From: Pelethousia sp002409725
Lineage (GTDB): Bacteria; Bacillota; Clostridia; Christensenellales; CAG-138
Direction of reading: 5' to 3'
DNA length: 48,238 nucleotides
Assembly: GCA_937915455.1 (NCBI GenBank)
Contig: CALDNN010000166.1
Location: forward strand, 1-48,238
Every line of letters starts with the position of its first letter. Positions within the stretch are counted from its first letter, which is position 1. Below are positions 34,903-42,971 of the stretch, piece after piece. Under the pieces are notes generated by a model. The model was not told the origin of the DNA and searched no databases. It saw nothing but the letters and a program-made list of their open reading frames with translations. The position numbers and the translations under genes were made by a program.

Positions 34903-36176
34903 TGCTTAAGACCCTCATCAACGCCTGGAACATCAAGGATATCCGCACCCGGATGCTATTCACGCTCCTTTTGATCGTGGTCTACCGGTTTGGTTCCTTC
35001 ATTCCGGTGCCCTTCGTGGATGCGGCGCAGCTTTCGGCGGCGGCCTCCCAGTACGATATCCTGGGCTTTCTGAACCTGCTTTCGGGCGGTAACTTCAGCC
35101 AGTTCACGATTTTCGCCATGGGTATCTCGCCCTACATTACAGGCTCGATCATTATCCAGCTCCTCACCATTGCCATCCCCTCTCTGGAGCGGATGTCCAA
35201 GGAAGAGGACGGCAGGCAAAAGATCGAGCGGATCACCCGCTACACGGGCATCGGCCTGGCGCTGGTGCAGAGCATCGGCATCGTGCGTGGCCTGGGTACC
35301 AACGTGGTTACTACCACCGCTTGGTATGCTTATGCCACAATCGGCATCGTTTGCACGGCGGGCACGGCCTTCCTGGTTTGGATGGGTGAACGCATCACCG
35401 ACAAGGGCGTGGGCAATGGCGTATCCATGATCATCTTCGCCTCCATCTGCTCGCAGGTGCCGCAAACCATCGTGGCCATTTTCAGCGGTGTGTTCGTTAT
35501 CGCCAGCTACCAGTGGTGGATCTTGCCTGTGCTGCTGATCTTCGTGGTGCTGGTCATCGCGGCTGTTGTGCTGGTGGATAGAGCCGTACGGCGCATCCCC
35601 GTGCAGTACGCTAAGCGCGTGGTAGGCCGCAAGATGTACGGCGGCCAGAGCACCCACATTCCCCTCAAGGCTAATGCCAACGGCGTTATGCCCCTGATTT
35701 TGGCGATGACCCTCTTGCAGGTGCCCGCCATGATCGGCCAGTTCTGGCCGCAGGGCGCGTTTTACGCCTTCTACACCAAGTGGATGACCCCCGGCACCAC
35801 GGTGACCGGCGCCATCGTCTACTATGTGATCTACGCGCTGCTGATCCTGGGCTTTGCCTACTTCTACAGCTCCATCACATTTAACCCGGTGGAGATCAGC
35901 AAGAATTTGCAGCAGAATGGCGGCTTTATCCCGGGTATCCGCCCGGGCAGGCCCACGGGTGAGCATCTGATGAAGATCTCCAACCGTCTGACCATTTTCG
36001 GCGCGTTCTTCCTCACGGCCCTAGCCATTATCCCCACCGTGCTGCTGCACAGCTTTGGGATGAAAAGCCCCTTTGGTCCCACTAGCGTGCTGATTATGGT
36101 GAGCGTAGCGCTGGAGTCCAGCGAGCAGCTGGAATCCCTCATGCTCATGCGGCACTACAAGGGCTTCCTGGGTTAA
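34902..36176 (+). CDS. secY: Preprotein translocase channel subunit SecY
   Basis: 424 aa, ten membrane segments. VYRFGSFIPVPFVDAAQL in the first segment region, the plug-region phenylalanine-rich LNLLSGGNFSQFTIFAMGIS, PYITGSIIIQLL, GERITDKGVGNGVSMIIFAS and NLQQNGGFIPGIRPGRPT in the cytoplasmic loop C5 are diagnostic. It forms the membrane pore used by SecA (7031-9790). It is translationally coupled to rplO (TGATG) and followed 13 bases later by adk. Confidence 0.98.
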   Translation: MLKTLINAWNIKDIRTRMLFTLLLIVVYRFGSFIPVPFVDAAQLSAAASQYDILGFLNLLSGGNFSQFTIFAMGISPYITGSIIIQLLTIAIPSLERMSKEEDGRQKIERITRYTGIGLALVQSIGIVRGLGTNVVTTTAWYAYATIGIVCTAGTAFLVWMGERITDKGVGNGVSMIIFASICSQVPQTIVAIFSGVFVIASYQWWILPVLLIFVVLVIAAVVLVDRAVRRIPVQYAKRVVGRKMYGGQSTHIPLKANANGVMPLILAMTLLQVPAMIGQFWPQGAFYAFYTKWMTPGTTVTGAIVYYVIYALLILGFAYFYSSITFNPVEISKNLQQNGGFIPGIRPGRPTGEHLMKISNRLTIFGAFFLTALAIIPTVLLHSFGMKSPFGPTSVLIMVSVALESSEQLESLMLMRHYKGFLG

Positions 36177-36189
36177 AAAGGAGGCAAAC

Positions 36190-36816
36190 ATGCATCTGGT
36201 TTTCTTGGGCCCTCCAGGGGCCGGTAAAGGCACGCAGGCGGATAAAATCTGCGAACGCTTCTCCATCGCCCACATCTCCACCGGGGATATGCTCCGCAAG
36301 GAGACCCGGGAGGGAACAGAGTTGGGCCTAAAGGCAAAGGCGGTGATGGATGCGGGCGGCCTGGTGAGCGATGAGATTATCATCGCCATGGTGGAAAAAC
36401 GCATCCAAGAACCCGATTGCTCGAGAGGCTTCCTGCTGGACGGCTTCCCCCGCACCATCGCTCAGGCGGACGCCCTGAGCGACCTGACCGGCATTGACAT
36501 GGCCGTCAACATCGACGTGCCCGATGCGGTGCTGGTAGAACGTATCAGCGGCCGACGCATGTGCCCCGGCTGCGGCGCGGGCTACCACGTATCCCTCTAT
36601 GATAAGGATACCTGCGAAAAGTGCGGCCAGAAGCTGTATATCCGGGACGACGACCGGCCCGAAACGGTTAAGAACCGCATCGCGGCCTATAATGAAAAGA
36701 CCCAGCCACTCATAAACTATTATGCGGACAAGGGCCTGCTCCATACCGTAAAGGGCGACCAGCCGATGGAAAAAGTCTCGGTACAGATCGCCGCCCTGGT
36801 GGAGACATTGCGATGA
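36190..36816 (+). CDS. adk: Adenylate kinase, zinc-containing lid form
   Basis: 208 aa. It converts AMP and ATP to two ADP. The P-loop is GPPGAGKGTQ (7-16); HISTGDMLRKETREG and FLLDGFPRTIAQADAL form the AMP and core regions; the lid has CPGCG and CEKCG, a four-Cys zinc site typical of Gram-positive enzymes. AAAGGAGGC precedes the ATG. The stop overlaps the map start by four bases. Confidence 0.98.
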   Translation: MHLVFLGPPGAGKGTQADKICERFSIAHISTGDMLRKETREGTELGLKAKAVMDAGGLVSDEIIIAMVEKRIQEPDCSRGFLLDGFPRTIAQADALSDLTGIDMAVNIDVPDAVLVERISGRRMCPGCGAGYHVSLYDKDTCEKCGQKLYIRDDDRPETVKNRIAAYNEKTQPLINYYADKGLLHTVKGDQPMEKVSVQIAALVETLR

Positions 36817-37577
36817 TGACCATCAAAAACGCGGCGGACATCCAAAAGATGAAGGCCGCAGGAAGGGTCGTGGAGCAAACGCTGGAGCTGATGGCCAAAC
36901 TGGCCAGGCCCGGCATGACCACCCTGGAGCTCGATAAAGCAGCGGATGATTTCATCCGCAGCCAGGGCGCGATCCCCTCCTTCCTGAACTACAACGGCTA
37001 TCCCAAAAGCATCTGCACCTCGGTTAACGAGCAGGTCGTGCACGGGATACCGGGCAGCTACCGCCTGCAGGATGGCGACATCGTGGGCATCGACGTGGGA
37101 GCCGAGCTAAACGGCTTTCATGGCGACGCAGCCCGTACGCTGCTCATCGGCAGCGTGTCGGAAGAGGTGCGGGAGCTGGTCAGGGTCACCAAGGAATGCT
37201 TTTTCGAGGGCCTTAAGTTCGCCAAGGTGGGATATCGCATCAGCGATATCTCCGGGGCGATCCAAACCCATGCCGAAGCCCATGGCTACGGCGTGGTACG
37301 GGAGCTGATCGGGCACGGCATCGGTAGGAACATGCACGAGCCGCCCGATGTGCCCAACTTTACGGGCCGCCCCTATGGCCGCGGCGTACGGCTCATACCG
37401 GGCATGACGCTGGCCATCGAGCCCATGATCAATCTGGGCGGCCACGAGGTGCTACAAAAGGCCGATGGCTGGACTGTGGTCACCCGGGACGGCAAGCCCA
37501 GCGCACACTATGAAAACACCATCGCCATCACGGATGGCGAGCCCGAGCTGCTCACGCTCAGCGTGGAGGTCCTATGA
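36813..37577 (+). CDS. map: Type I methionine aminopeptidase
   Basis: 254 aa. It removes the initiator Met from new proteins. The two-metal site is visible in DIVGIDVGAELNGFHGDAAR (two Asp), LIGHGIGRNMHEPPDVPNF (His), MTLAIEPMINLGG (Glu) and YENTIAIT (Glu). It begins with ATGATG overlapping the adk stop; either ATG is possible. The stop overlaps the next gene by four bases. Confidence 0.97.
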   Translation: MMTIKNAADIQKMKAAGRVVEQTLELMAKLARPGMTTLELDKAADDFIRSQGAIPSFLNYNGYPKSICTSVNEQVVHGIPGSYRLQDGDIVGIDVGAELNGFHGDAARTLLIGSVSEEVRELVRVTKECFFEGLKFAKVGYRISDISGAIQTHAEAHGYGVVRELIGHGIGRNMHEPPDVPNFTGRPYGRGVRLIPGMTLAIEPMINLGGHEVLQKADGWTVVTRDGKPSAHYENTIAITDGEPELLTLSVEVL

Positions 37578-37861
37578 CGACCAAAGCCGAGGTGATAGGT
37601 CGGGTGGCGGTGGCCACGGCGGGCAGGGACAAGGGCAGGCGCTTTGCCGTGATCGGCACAGAGGGTACGGAATATGTGCTCCTGGCGGATGGCAGGCTGC
37701 GCAAGGCTGAAAAGCCCAAACGCAAAAAGCTCAAGCACGTACGCTTCGAGCCCTGGCGTATAGACCCGCCGCTCTTTGGCGATAATGCGGCCAATGCCCA
37801 TCTTCGCAAGGCCCTGGGCGCGCTGGCAAATGACCATGAAACGGATTTTGAGGAGGGATAG
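37574..37861 (+). CDS. KOW-domain RNA-binding protein (RPL14e-like)
   Basis: 95 aa. The N-terminal GRVAVATAGRDKGRRFAVIG is a KOW-type motif, followed by LLADGRLRKAEKPKRKKLKH, a basic linker, and an acidic C-terminal tail. Similar small proteins occur between map and infA in many Clostridia and are related to the eukaryotic/archaeal L14e family; the role in bacteria is unknown. It overlaps map by four bases and the infA start follows its stop after one base. Confidence 0.85.
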   Translation: MTTKAEVIGRVAVATAGRDKGRRFAVIGTEGTEYVLLADGRLRKAEKPKRKKLKHVRFEPWRIDPPLFGDNAANAHLRKALGALANDHETDFEEG

Positions 37862-37862
37862 C

Positions 37863-38084
37863 TTGTCTAAAACGGACGTAATCGAAGTTGAAGGTGTTGT
37901 GACCGACTCCTTCCCCAACGCCATGTTTGAGGTGGAGCTGATTAACGGGCATAAGATATTGGCCCACATTTCCGGTAAGCTGCGCATGAATTTCATCCGC
38001 ATCCTGCCGGGCGATAAGGTGACGGTAGAGCTGTCCCCCTACGATTTGACACGCGGCCGCATCACGTGGCGCACAAAGAACTGA
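37863..38084 (+). CDS. infA: Translation initiation factor IF-1
   Basis: 73 aa, the standard size, if TTG 37863 is used; GAGGAGGGATAGC lies directly upstream and no ATG or GTG fits the family N-terminus. KTDVIEVEGVVTDSFPNAMF, HKILAHISGKLRMNFIRILP and GDKVTVELSPYDLTRGRITW are diagnostic of the OB-fold factor that fills the A-site during initiation. A longer upstream frame is the shadow of the KOW gene. Confidence 0.96.
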   Translation: MSKTDVIEVEGVVTDSFPNAMFEVELINGHKILAHISGKLRMNFIRILPGDKVTVELSPYDLTRGRITWRTKN

Positions 38085-38100
38085 CAAGGAGGAAATTACG

Positions 38101-38214
38101 ATGAAAGTCAGGCCTTCGGTTAAACCCATCTGCGAGAAGTGCAAGATCATCAAGCGTAAGGGCCGCGTGATGGTCATCTGCGAGAACCCCAAGCATAAGC
38201 AGAAGCAGGGGTAA
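38101..38214 (+). CDS. rpmJ: 50S ribosomal protein L36
   Basis: 37 aa: MKVRPSVKPICEKCKIIKRK followed by GRVMVICENPKHKQKQG. The C-x2-C, C and H zinc ligands are present (zinc-dependent form). AAGGAGG precedes the ATG. Confidence 0.97.
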   Translation: MKVRPSVKPICEKCKIIKRKGRVMVICENPKHKQKQG

Positions 38215-38249
38215 AGCATAGTCCTAAACATCCCCTAGCCCGGGCGGCT

Positions 38250-38280
38250 GCCCAGGGGTTAACGCCCCGGGGTTCCGGGC
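38250..38280 (+). other. Hairpin in the rpmJ-rpsM gap
   Basis: GCCC (38250-38253) pairs with GGGC (38277-38280), with an inner GGGG/CCCC pair (38255-38258 and 38265-38268). It lies in the 112-base gap before rpsM, the largest in this part. No T-run follows, and no clear promoter was found in the gap; it may mark the start of the alpha-operon section. Confidence 0.4.
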
Positions 38281-38326
38281 AAGGCATACCATATATCCAA
38301 CCCAAATATTTACGGAGGTATTAAGA

Positions 38327-38695
38327 ATGGCACGTATATCCGGCGTGGATCTGCCCAGAGACAAGCGAATCGAGATCGGCCTGACCTACATCTTCGGTAT
38401 CGGCCGCAAGACCGCTTCCGATATCCTGAGCGCCACCGGCGTGGATCCCGACATCCGTGTGCGGGATCTCACTGAGGATGATGTGAGCAAGCTCAGAGAG
38501 TATATCGACCATAACGTAAAGGTGGAAGGCGATCTTCGGCGCGAAGTCTCCATGAACATCAAGCGCCTGATCGAGATCGGCTGCTACCGCGGCGTGCGGC
38601 ACCGTAAGGGCCTGCCCGTCAGAGGCCAGAGCACCAAGCAAAACGCCCGCACCCGCAAGGGGCCCAAACGCACCGTGGGCGGCAGGAAAAAGTAA
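38327..38695 (+). CDS. rpsM: 30S ribosomal protein S13
   Basis: 122 aa. ARISGVDLPRDKRIEIGLTY, IGRKTASDIL and RGVRHRKGLPVRGQ(S)TKQNARTR with the basic C-terminus are diagnostic. S13 contacts the P-site tRNA and the 50S subunit. GGAGGT precedes the ATG. Confidence 0.98.
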   Translation: MARISGVDLPRDKRIEIGLTYIFGIGRKTASDILSATGVDPDIRVRDLTEDDVSKLREYIDHNVKVEGDLRREVSMNIKRLIEIGCYRGVRHRKGLPVRGQSTKQNARTRKGPKRTVGGRKK

Positions 38696-38709
38696 GGAGG
38701 GAATGAAAG

Positions 38710-39120
38710 ATGGCACCAGCAGCAAAAGGCAAGGTCAGCAAAAAGACCGTCCGCAAGCGCCGCGAGAAGAAAAACATCGAGCGTGGCGCGGCGCATATCC
38801 GTTCCTCCTTCAACAACACCATGGTTACGATTACCGATCTGCAGGGTAACGCCCTTTCCTGGGCATCCTCAGGCGGCTTGGGCTTCCGTGGCAGCCGTAA
38901 GAGCACGCCCTTCGCGGCGCAGATGGCTTCCGAAACCGCGGCCAAGGCGGCTATGGAGCATGGCCTGCGCACCGTGGAGGTGTATGTGAAGGGCCCCGGC
39001 AGCGGCCGCGAAGCCGCCATCCGCGCCCTCCAGAGCGCCGGCCTGGAAGTCAACATGATCAAGGACGTGACGCCCATACCGCACAACGGTTGCCGTCCGC
39101 CCAAGCGCAGAAGAGTGTAA
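38710..39120 (+). CDS. rpsK: 30S ribosomal protein S11
   Basis: 136 aa. A basic N-terminal tail is followed by AHIRSSFNNTMVTITDLQGN, SSGGLGFRGSRKSTPFAAQM and PIPHNGCRPPKRRRV. S11 forms part of the 30S platform at the mRNA exit. AAGGAGGG precedes the ATG. Confidence 0.98.
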   Translation: MAPAAKGKVSKKTVRKRREKKNIERGAAHIRSSFNNTMVTITDLQGNALSWASSGGLGFRGSRKSTPFAAQMASETAAKAAMEHGLRTVEVYVKGPGSGREAAIRALQSAGLEVNMIKDVTPIPHNGCRPPKRRRV

Positions 39121-39135
39121 GGAGGGCCAACGACA

Positions 39136-39765
39136 ATGGCAAGATATACCGATTCCGTTTGCAGGCAGTGCCGCCGCGAGGGCGAAAAGCTCTTCCTCAA
39201 AGGCGACCGCTGCTACAGCGCCAAGTGCGCCGTGGTCAAGCGCCACACCATCCCCGGCCAGCATGGCCAGGCCCGCCAGAGGAAGCAGAGTGAATACGGC
39301 ATCCAGCTGCGCGAAAAGCAGAAGTGCCGCCGGGCCTATGGTGTATTGGAATCCCAATTTAGGAAATACTATGATATGGCGGCGAATATGCGCGGCGCTA
39401 CGGGTGAGAATATGCTTTCCCTTTTGGAGCGCCGGCTGGATAATGTAGTCTACCGCCTCGGTTTTGCGGAGAGCCGCCCCATGGCCCGCCAGATGGTCAA
39501 CCATGGCCACATTCTGGTCGACGGCAAAAAAGTGGATATCGCCAGCTTCCTCGTCAAGAGCGGCCAGGTGATCACCATCAAGGAGCGCAGCCGCGATATG
39601 CAAAATTTGAAAGACCTCAAGGAGCAGGGTGCTTCCAAACCCATCCCCAAGTGGCTGGATTTGGATGCAAGCGGTTTGACGGGCAAGGTTGTGGCCCTGC
39701 CGCAGCGCGACGATATCGACCTGACCGTTGAGGAGCACCTCATCGTCGAGTTCTATTCCAGGTAA
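39136..39765 (+). CDS. rpsD: 30S ribosomal protein S4, zinc-binding form
   Basis: 209 aa. The N-terminus carries four Cys (CRQCRREGEKLFLKGDRC and KCAVV), the zinc form. The S4 RNA-binding domain contains RLDNVVYRLGFAESRPMARQ and VNHGHILVDGKKVDIASFLV. S4 is a primary assembly protein. In this cluster it stands in the alpha operon between rpsK and rpoA. Confidence 0.98.
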   Translation: MARYTDSVCRQCRREGEKLFLKGDRCYSAKCAVVKRHTIPGQHGQARQRKQSEYGIQLREKQKCRRAYGVLESQFRKYYDMAANMRGATGENMLSLLERRLDNVVYRLGFAESRPMARQMVNHGHILVDGKKVDIASFLVKSGQVITIKERSRDMQNLKDLKEQGASKPIPKWLDLDASGLTGKVVALPQRDDIDLTVEEHLIVEFYSR

Positions 39766-39823
39766 TGACCGTGCGCGGTAAATGCCCGAACCGAACGACA
39801 CTATCAAGAGAGGGGATTTGTGC

Positions 39824-40765
39824 ATGATAGAGATCGAAAGGCCCAAGATAGAACGCGTTGAACTCAATGAGGATTATGGCAAGTTCGTGGTCGAACCTTT
39901 GGAGCGCGGCTTCGGCATTACGCTGGGGAATTCGCTGCGCAGGGTTCTGCTTTCCTCTCTTCCAGGCGTAGCCGTGTCGTCCGTTAAGATCGACGGCGTG
40001 CTGCACGAGTTTTCCACCATCCCCGGCGTGCGGGAAGATGTGACGGAGATCATCCTCAACCTCAAGGAGCTGTGCATCAAAATGCATGCGCCCGGCCCCA
40101 AGAAGGTTATCGTGGACGCAGTGGGCGCCTGCGAGGTGACCGCCGGCGACATGATCGTGGACAGCGACGTGGAAGTGATAGACCCGAGCCTGCACCTGGC
40201 CACGTTGGATGAGGGCGCGCGGCTCTACATGGAGATCATCCTGGAGAGCGGCCGCGGCTACGTGGCGGCGGACCGGAACAAGAAGCCGGATATGCCTATC
40301 GGCCAGATCGCTGTGGATTCCATCTTCACGCCCATCCGCAAGGTCAACTTTATCGTGGAGGATACCCGCGTCGGCCAGATCACGGACTATGACAAGCTCA
40401 TTCTCGACGTCTGGACGGACGGCACCATCAAGCCCGACGAGGCCGTTTCCCTGGCGGCGAAGATCCTCACAGAGCACCTGGCCCTCTTCATCAACCTCAC
40501 GGAGCACGTGCAGGGAGTGGAGATCATGGTGGAAAAGGAAGAGGATAAAAAAGAAAAGATCCTGGAGATGACCATCGAGGAGTTGGATCTTTCCGTGCGC
40601 TCCTACAACTGCCTCAAGCGCGCCGGTATCAACACGGTAGACGAGCTGGTGCAGCGCAACGAGGAAGAGATGATGAAGGTGCGTAACCTGGGCCGCAAGT
40701 CCCTCGAGGAAGTCCAGCAAAAGCTCCAGGGCCTTGGCTTGAGCCTGCGTCACAGCGAAGACTAG
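39824..40765 (+). CDS. rpoA: RNA polymerase alpha subunit
   Basis: 313 aa, normal length. The N-terminal assembly domain has MIEIERPKIERVELNEDYGK, TLGNSLRRVLLSSLPG and VHEFSTIPGVREDV-like sequence (LHEFSTIPGVREDVTEI); the C-terminal domain (about 250-313) has IEELDLSVRSYNCLKRAGIN and VRNLGRKSLEEVQQKL, which contact UP elements and activators. ATG 39824 was chosen over 39782 because it matches the family start and follows AGAGGGG. Confidence 0.98.
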   Translation: MIEIERPKIERVELNEDYGKFVVEPLERGFGITLGNSLRRVLLSSLPGVAVSSVKIDGVLHEFSTIPGVREDVTEIILNLKELCIKMHAPGPKKVIVDAVGACEVTAGDMIVDSDVEVIDPSLHLATLDEGARLYMEIILESGRGYVAADRNKKPDMPIGQIAVDSIFTPIRKVNFIVEDTRVGQITDYDKLILDVWTDGTIKPDEAVSLAAKILTEHLALFINLTEHVQGVEIMVEKEEDKKEKILEMTIEELDLSVRSYNCLKRAGINTVDELVQRNEEEMMKVRNLGRKSLEEVQQKLQGLGLSLRHSED

Positions 40766-40792
40766 TTAGCAATACATAAGGAGGAATCCAAT

Positions 40793-41284
40793 ATGCCAAA
40801 CCGTAAGCTGGGGAAGGCGAGCGATCAGCGCGATGCCATGCTGCGCAACCTCACCACCGCGCTGCTCTACAATGGCAAGATCGTTACCACCGAGGCTCGC
40901 GCCAAGGAAGTACGGCCCATCGCGGAGAAGCTGATCACCCTCGCCGTCAGCGAATATAAAAACACGGTTTCCGTTGAAAAGGAGACCCGCAACGATAAGC
41001 AGCAGATCGTCAAGGTTCAGAAGAGCAACGACCTGCCCAGCAAGCTCCATGCCCGCAGGCAGATCATGGCGTACCTGTACAACGTGCCCGCGGCCAAGCA
41101 GGATAAGGAATCCAAAAACGAGTACAAGGAGCGCACCAAGAGCATCGCTAGCCCCGTGGTGGAGAAGCTCTTCCAGGAGATCGCGCCCAAGTATGAGGGC
41201 CGCAATGGCGGCTACACCCGCATCCTCAAGATGGGCCCCCGCCGGGGCGACGGCGCGGAAATGGCCGTGCTGGAGCTGATCTAA
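40793..41284 (+). CDS. rplQ: 50S ribosomal protein L17 with internal insertions
   Basis: 163 aa compared with about 112-127 in most bacteria. The N-terminus RKLGKASDQRDAMLRNLTTA and C-terminus GGYTRILKMGPRRGDGAEMA are standard. Extra charged residues lie at about 53-80 (before LHARRQ) and about 99-118. L17 lies near the tunnel exit. AAGGAGG precedes the ATG, and a strong terminator follows, so it ends the long ribosomal transcription unit. Confidence 0.97.
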   Translation: MPNRKLGKASDQRDAMLRNLTTALLYNGKIVTTEARAKEVRPIAEKLITLAVSEYKNTVSVEKETRNDKQQIVKVQKSNDLPSKLHARRQIMAYLYNVPAAKQDKESKNEYKERTKSIASPVVEKLFQEIAPKYEGRNGGYTRILKMGPRRGDGAEMAVLELI

Positions 41285-41305
41285 CAGCAAGCAGCGTAAT
41301 ACGTT

Positions 41306-41339
41306 CAGAAAAGTGGCGCACGCCACTTTTTCTGCTTTT
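41306..41339 (+). terminator. Terminator at the end of the ribosomal protein cluster
   Basis: AAAAGTGGCG (41309-41318) pairs with CGCCACTTTT (41321-41330) around two bases, and the stem continues as CAG/CTG past a bulge; TTTTTCTGCTTTT follows. It resembles the first stem-loop of the miniature elements but lacks the rest. Confidence 0.88.
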
Positions 41340-41413
41340 GGGGTTGAAAAGGCGCGTAGGCCGGGGTAAAGTAAAAGAAAGAAGCCTTGAACAAAAAGAG
41401 AGGAATGATCTGT

Positions 41414-41701
41414 ATGCGCCTGCGCCTGTCAAGAAAAGGGATGATCCTGCTGACGGCGGCCATCTATATCGTGGCTATCGGGGTGATGATCCCCGCCTGG
41501 CTGCGCCTGCCCATCGCACGCACTCTGCTGCCGCTAGGCCTAATCGTGATCGGCCTGTGCTTGCTGGCCATGGCGCTGCTCTCCCGTTGTCCCCATTGCC
41601 ATAGCTTCGCGCCCTTCTTTTACAGCCTGAAGCTGAGCAAAAAGAAAGCAATGCGCTGCCGTACCTGCAACGTGGTACTAAAGTATAAGGACGACCCGTA
41701 A
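41414..41701 (+). CDS. Small membrane protein with C-terminal zinc ribbon
   Basis: 95 aa. Two hydrophobic segments (about 9-29 and 33-55) are followed by CPHCHSF and, 20 residues later, CRTCNVV, a zinc-ribbon pattern, then a charged end. Function not recognised. ATG 41414 was chosen for GAGAGGA nine bases upstream; the frame is open from TTG 41387. It is flanked by terminators on both sides, so it is transcribed alone, though no promoter was identified. Confidence 0.65.
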   Translation: MRLRLSRKGMILLTAAIYIVAIGVMIPAWLRLPIARTLLPLGLIVIGLCLLAMALLSRCPHCHSFAPFFYSLKLSKKKAMRCRTCNVVLKYKDDP

Positions 41702-41723
41702 TTGCCAAGTATAGCCGATGAAC

Positions 41724-41759
41724 ACGGCCCGGCGTATTTTTGATACGCCGGGCCGTTTT
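41724..41759. terminator. Bidirectional terminator between convergent genes
   Basis: A perfect 14-bp stem (ACGGCCCGGCGTAT at 41724-41737 and its complement at 41743-41756) with a TTTTG loop and TTTT after it on the plus strand. It serves the zinc-ribbon gene and probably also the convergent methyltransferase gene. Confidence 0.85.
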
Positions 41760-41773
41760 GCACCTATGATATC

Positions 41774-42349
41774 CTACCGCTTGACCCCCGAGATCAGATA
41801 AAACTCTGGACTATCACAGAGCATATCTACCGTGAACCAGGCTCTCCAGCGCCGAGCCTCCTCGGCGGCGGGGTACAGGGGCGCACAGACGCTGGCCGGC
41901 ACGTTACCGTGGTGACCGTTAAGGGTTTCGCGGCCCATGCCGTGGGCAATGGTGAAGCGCCCGCCGATTGAAAGCAGGGATGCGGCCCTGGCAAAAAGTG
42001 CCTCCTTATCGAGGAAATGCGGATAAGCGTTGTAGAGCAGGGCCACATGGAAGGGCTCGCTTTTTAGGGTATAAAAATCGCCGCAGCGCACTTCGACGCG
42101 CGGATCAGATGCGAACTTGGCATGGGCCACGGCGGCCATTTTATCCGCCATATCGACGCCGACAAGACGCTCGACCCCTTGCTTCAAAAGGGCGGGGAAC
42201 ATTGCACCGGTGCCGCAGGCGATATCCAGCACGTGCAGGCCGGGCCGCGCACCGCTAAGGAAGGCCACGGTTTGGAGCAACTCGGGGTGGGGTGCGCATT
42301 TGGCGTCCCAGCCATCCGCCAGATCGTTGAAATAAGAGCAGCAGTCCAT
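41774..42349 (-). CDS. Class I SAM-dependent methyltransferase
   Basis: 191 aa. FNDLADGWDA at the N-terminus and motif I VLDIACGTGAMFPALL, then LVGVDMADKM and VEVRCGDFYTL (motifs II and III) show a small-molecule methyltransferase of the UbiE/Methyltransf_11 type. The substrate is not evident. The gene starts one base after the stop of the ECF substrate-binding-subunit gene on the same strand, which suggests joint function, perhaps with a methylated or methylatable vitamin-like compound (inference). Confidence 0.85.
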   Translation of the reverse strand: MDCCSYFNDLADGWDAKCAPHPELLQTVAFLSGARPGLHVLDIACGTGAMFPALLKQGVERLVGVDMADKMAAVAHAKFASDPRVEVRCGDFYTLKSEPFHVALLYNAYPHFLDKEALFARAASLLSIGGRFTIAHGMGRETLNGHHGNVPASVCAPLYPAAEEARRWRAWFTVDMLCDSPEFYLISGVKR

Positions 42350-42350
42350 C

Positions 42351-42887
42351 TCAACCGGCGTATTGGATGACCTTGACTTTTTCCAGCGCCAGAATCAGGA
42401 TCGGAATGAGGACGAGCTGAATCAGGATGCCGGGTAAAGAGGTTACAAAATAGCCGGCCAGAAACATCTGGAGGGTGAAATCGCCGGCACGGAAGAAGAG
42501 GCCGTTCATGAGCCCGGCAAAGAGGCGACCCAGCAGCATGGCCGGGACGAGGGCCAGGTAGATATCCGCCAGACGCTTGCCGGTTTTAACTCTAAAGAAG
42601 AGCAGGCCGCAGACCAGGCCGTAAACCACCAGCTCGCAGATCATGCCGGGCAGGATCATGGCCGAGGGCATGCCGGTGAGGGCGGAAGAAAGGGCGGGGG
42701 TAAGCAGGCCGCAGAGTAGGCCGTATTTCCAGCCGCAGATCAGCCCGCAGGCCAGCACGGGCAGGTGCATGGGCGAAAAGACTATGCCAAAGTTAGGGAT
42801 GGCGTGGAACAGCTGGGGCAAAAGCACGCCGAGCGCCACGCAGAGGGCCGCAGCCGTCAGGCGGCGGGTGGGGGTTGAATTGAGCAT
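42351..42887 (-). CDS. ECF transporter S (substrate-binding) component
   Basis: 178 aa, about six hydrophobic segments. TRRLTAAALCVALGVLLPQL at the N-terminus, FSPMHLPVLACGLICGWKYG and LLTPALSSALTGMPSAMILP are typical of one widespread ECF S-component group of unassigned substrate. ATG 42887 follows GACGAGG; the frame extends upstream to 42950 across the promoter and is not used. The ecfA1-ecfA2-ecfT module at 43977-46421 would power it. Confidence 0.8.
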   Translation of the reverse strand: MLNSTPTRRLTAAALCVALGVLLPQLFHAIPNFGIVFSPMHLPVLACGLICGWKYGLLCGLLTPALSSALTGMPSAMILPGMICELVVYGLVCGLLFFRVKTGKRLADIYLALVPAMLLGRLFAGLMNGLFFRAGDFTLQMFLAGYFVTSLPGILIQLVLIPILILALEKVKVIQYAG

Positions 42888-42921
42888 AATAAAACCTCGT
42901 CTCCTTTTGTAGGTTGCCACC

Positions 42922-42950
42922 ATTATAGACGAGGCGATCAAGCTGCACAA
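42922..42950 (-). promoter_or_regulatory. Promoter of the ECF S-component / methyltransferase pair
   Basis: Minus-strand TTGTGC (42950-42945) and TATAAT (42927-42922) with a 17-base spacer; the leader is only about 30 nt, too short for a riboswitch. Confidence 0.7.
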
Positions 42951-42971
42951 GCCGGGTGGGGGGATATGAGA

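Noticed and set aside
34956..35966. Minus-strand frame of 336 codons inside secY
   Set aside because: The His/Asp-rich sequence is typical of the antisense of a membrane protein gene; secY is certain.
41306..41345. Fourth copy of the miniature element after rplQ
   Set aside because: Only the first hairpin (AAAAGTGGC/GCCACTTTT) is similar; the second arm, terminal TGTCAA and flanking direct repeats are missing, so it is called a normal terminator.
42888..42950. Riboswitch before the ECF S component
   Set aside because: The promoter TATAAT lies within the stretch, leaving only about 30 nt of leader.
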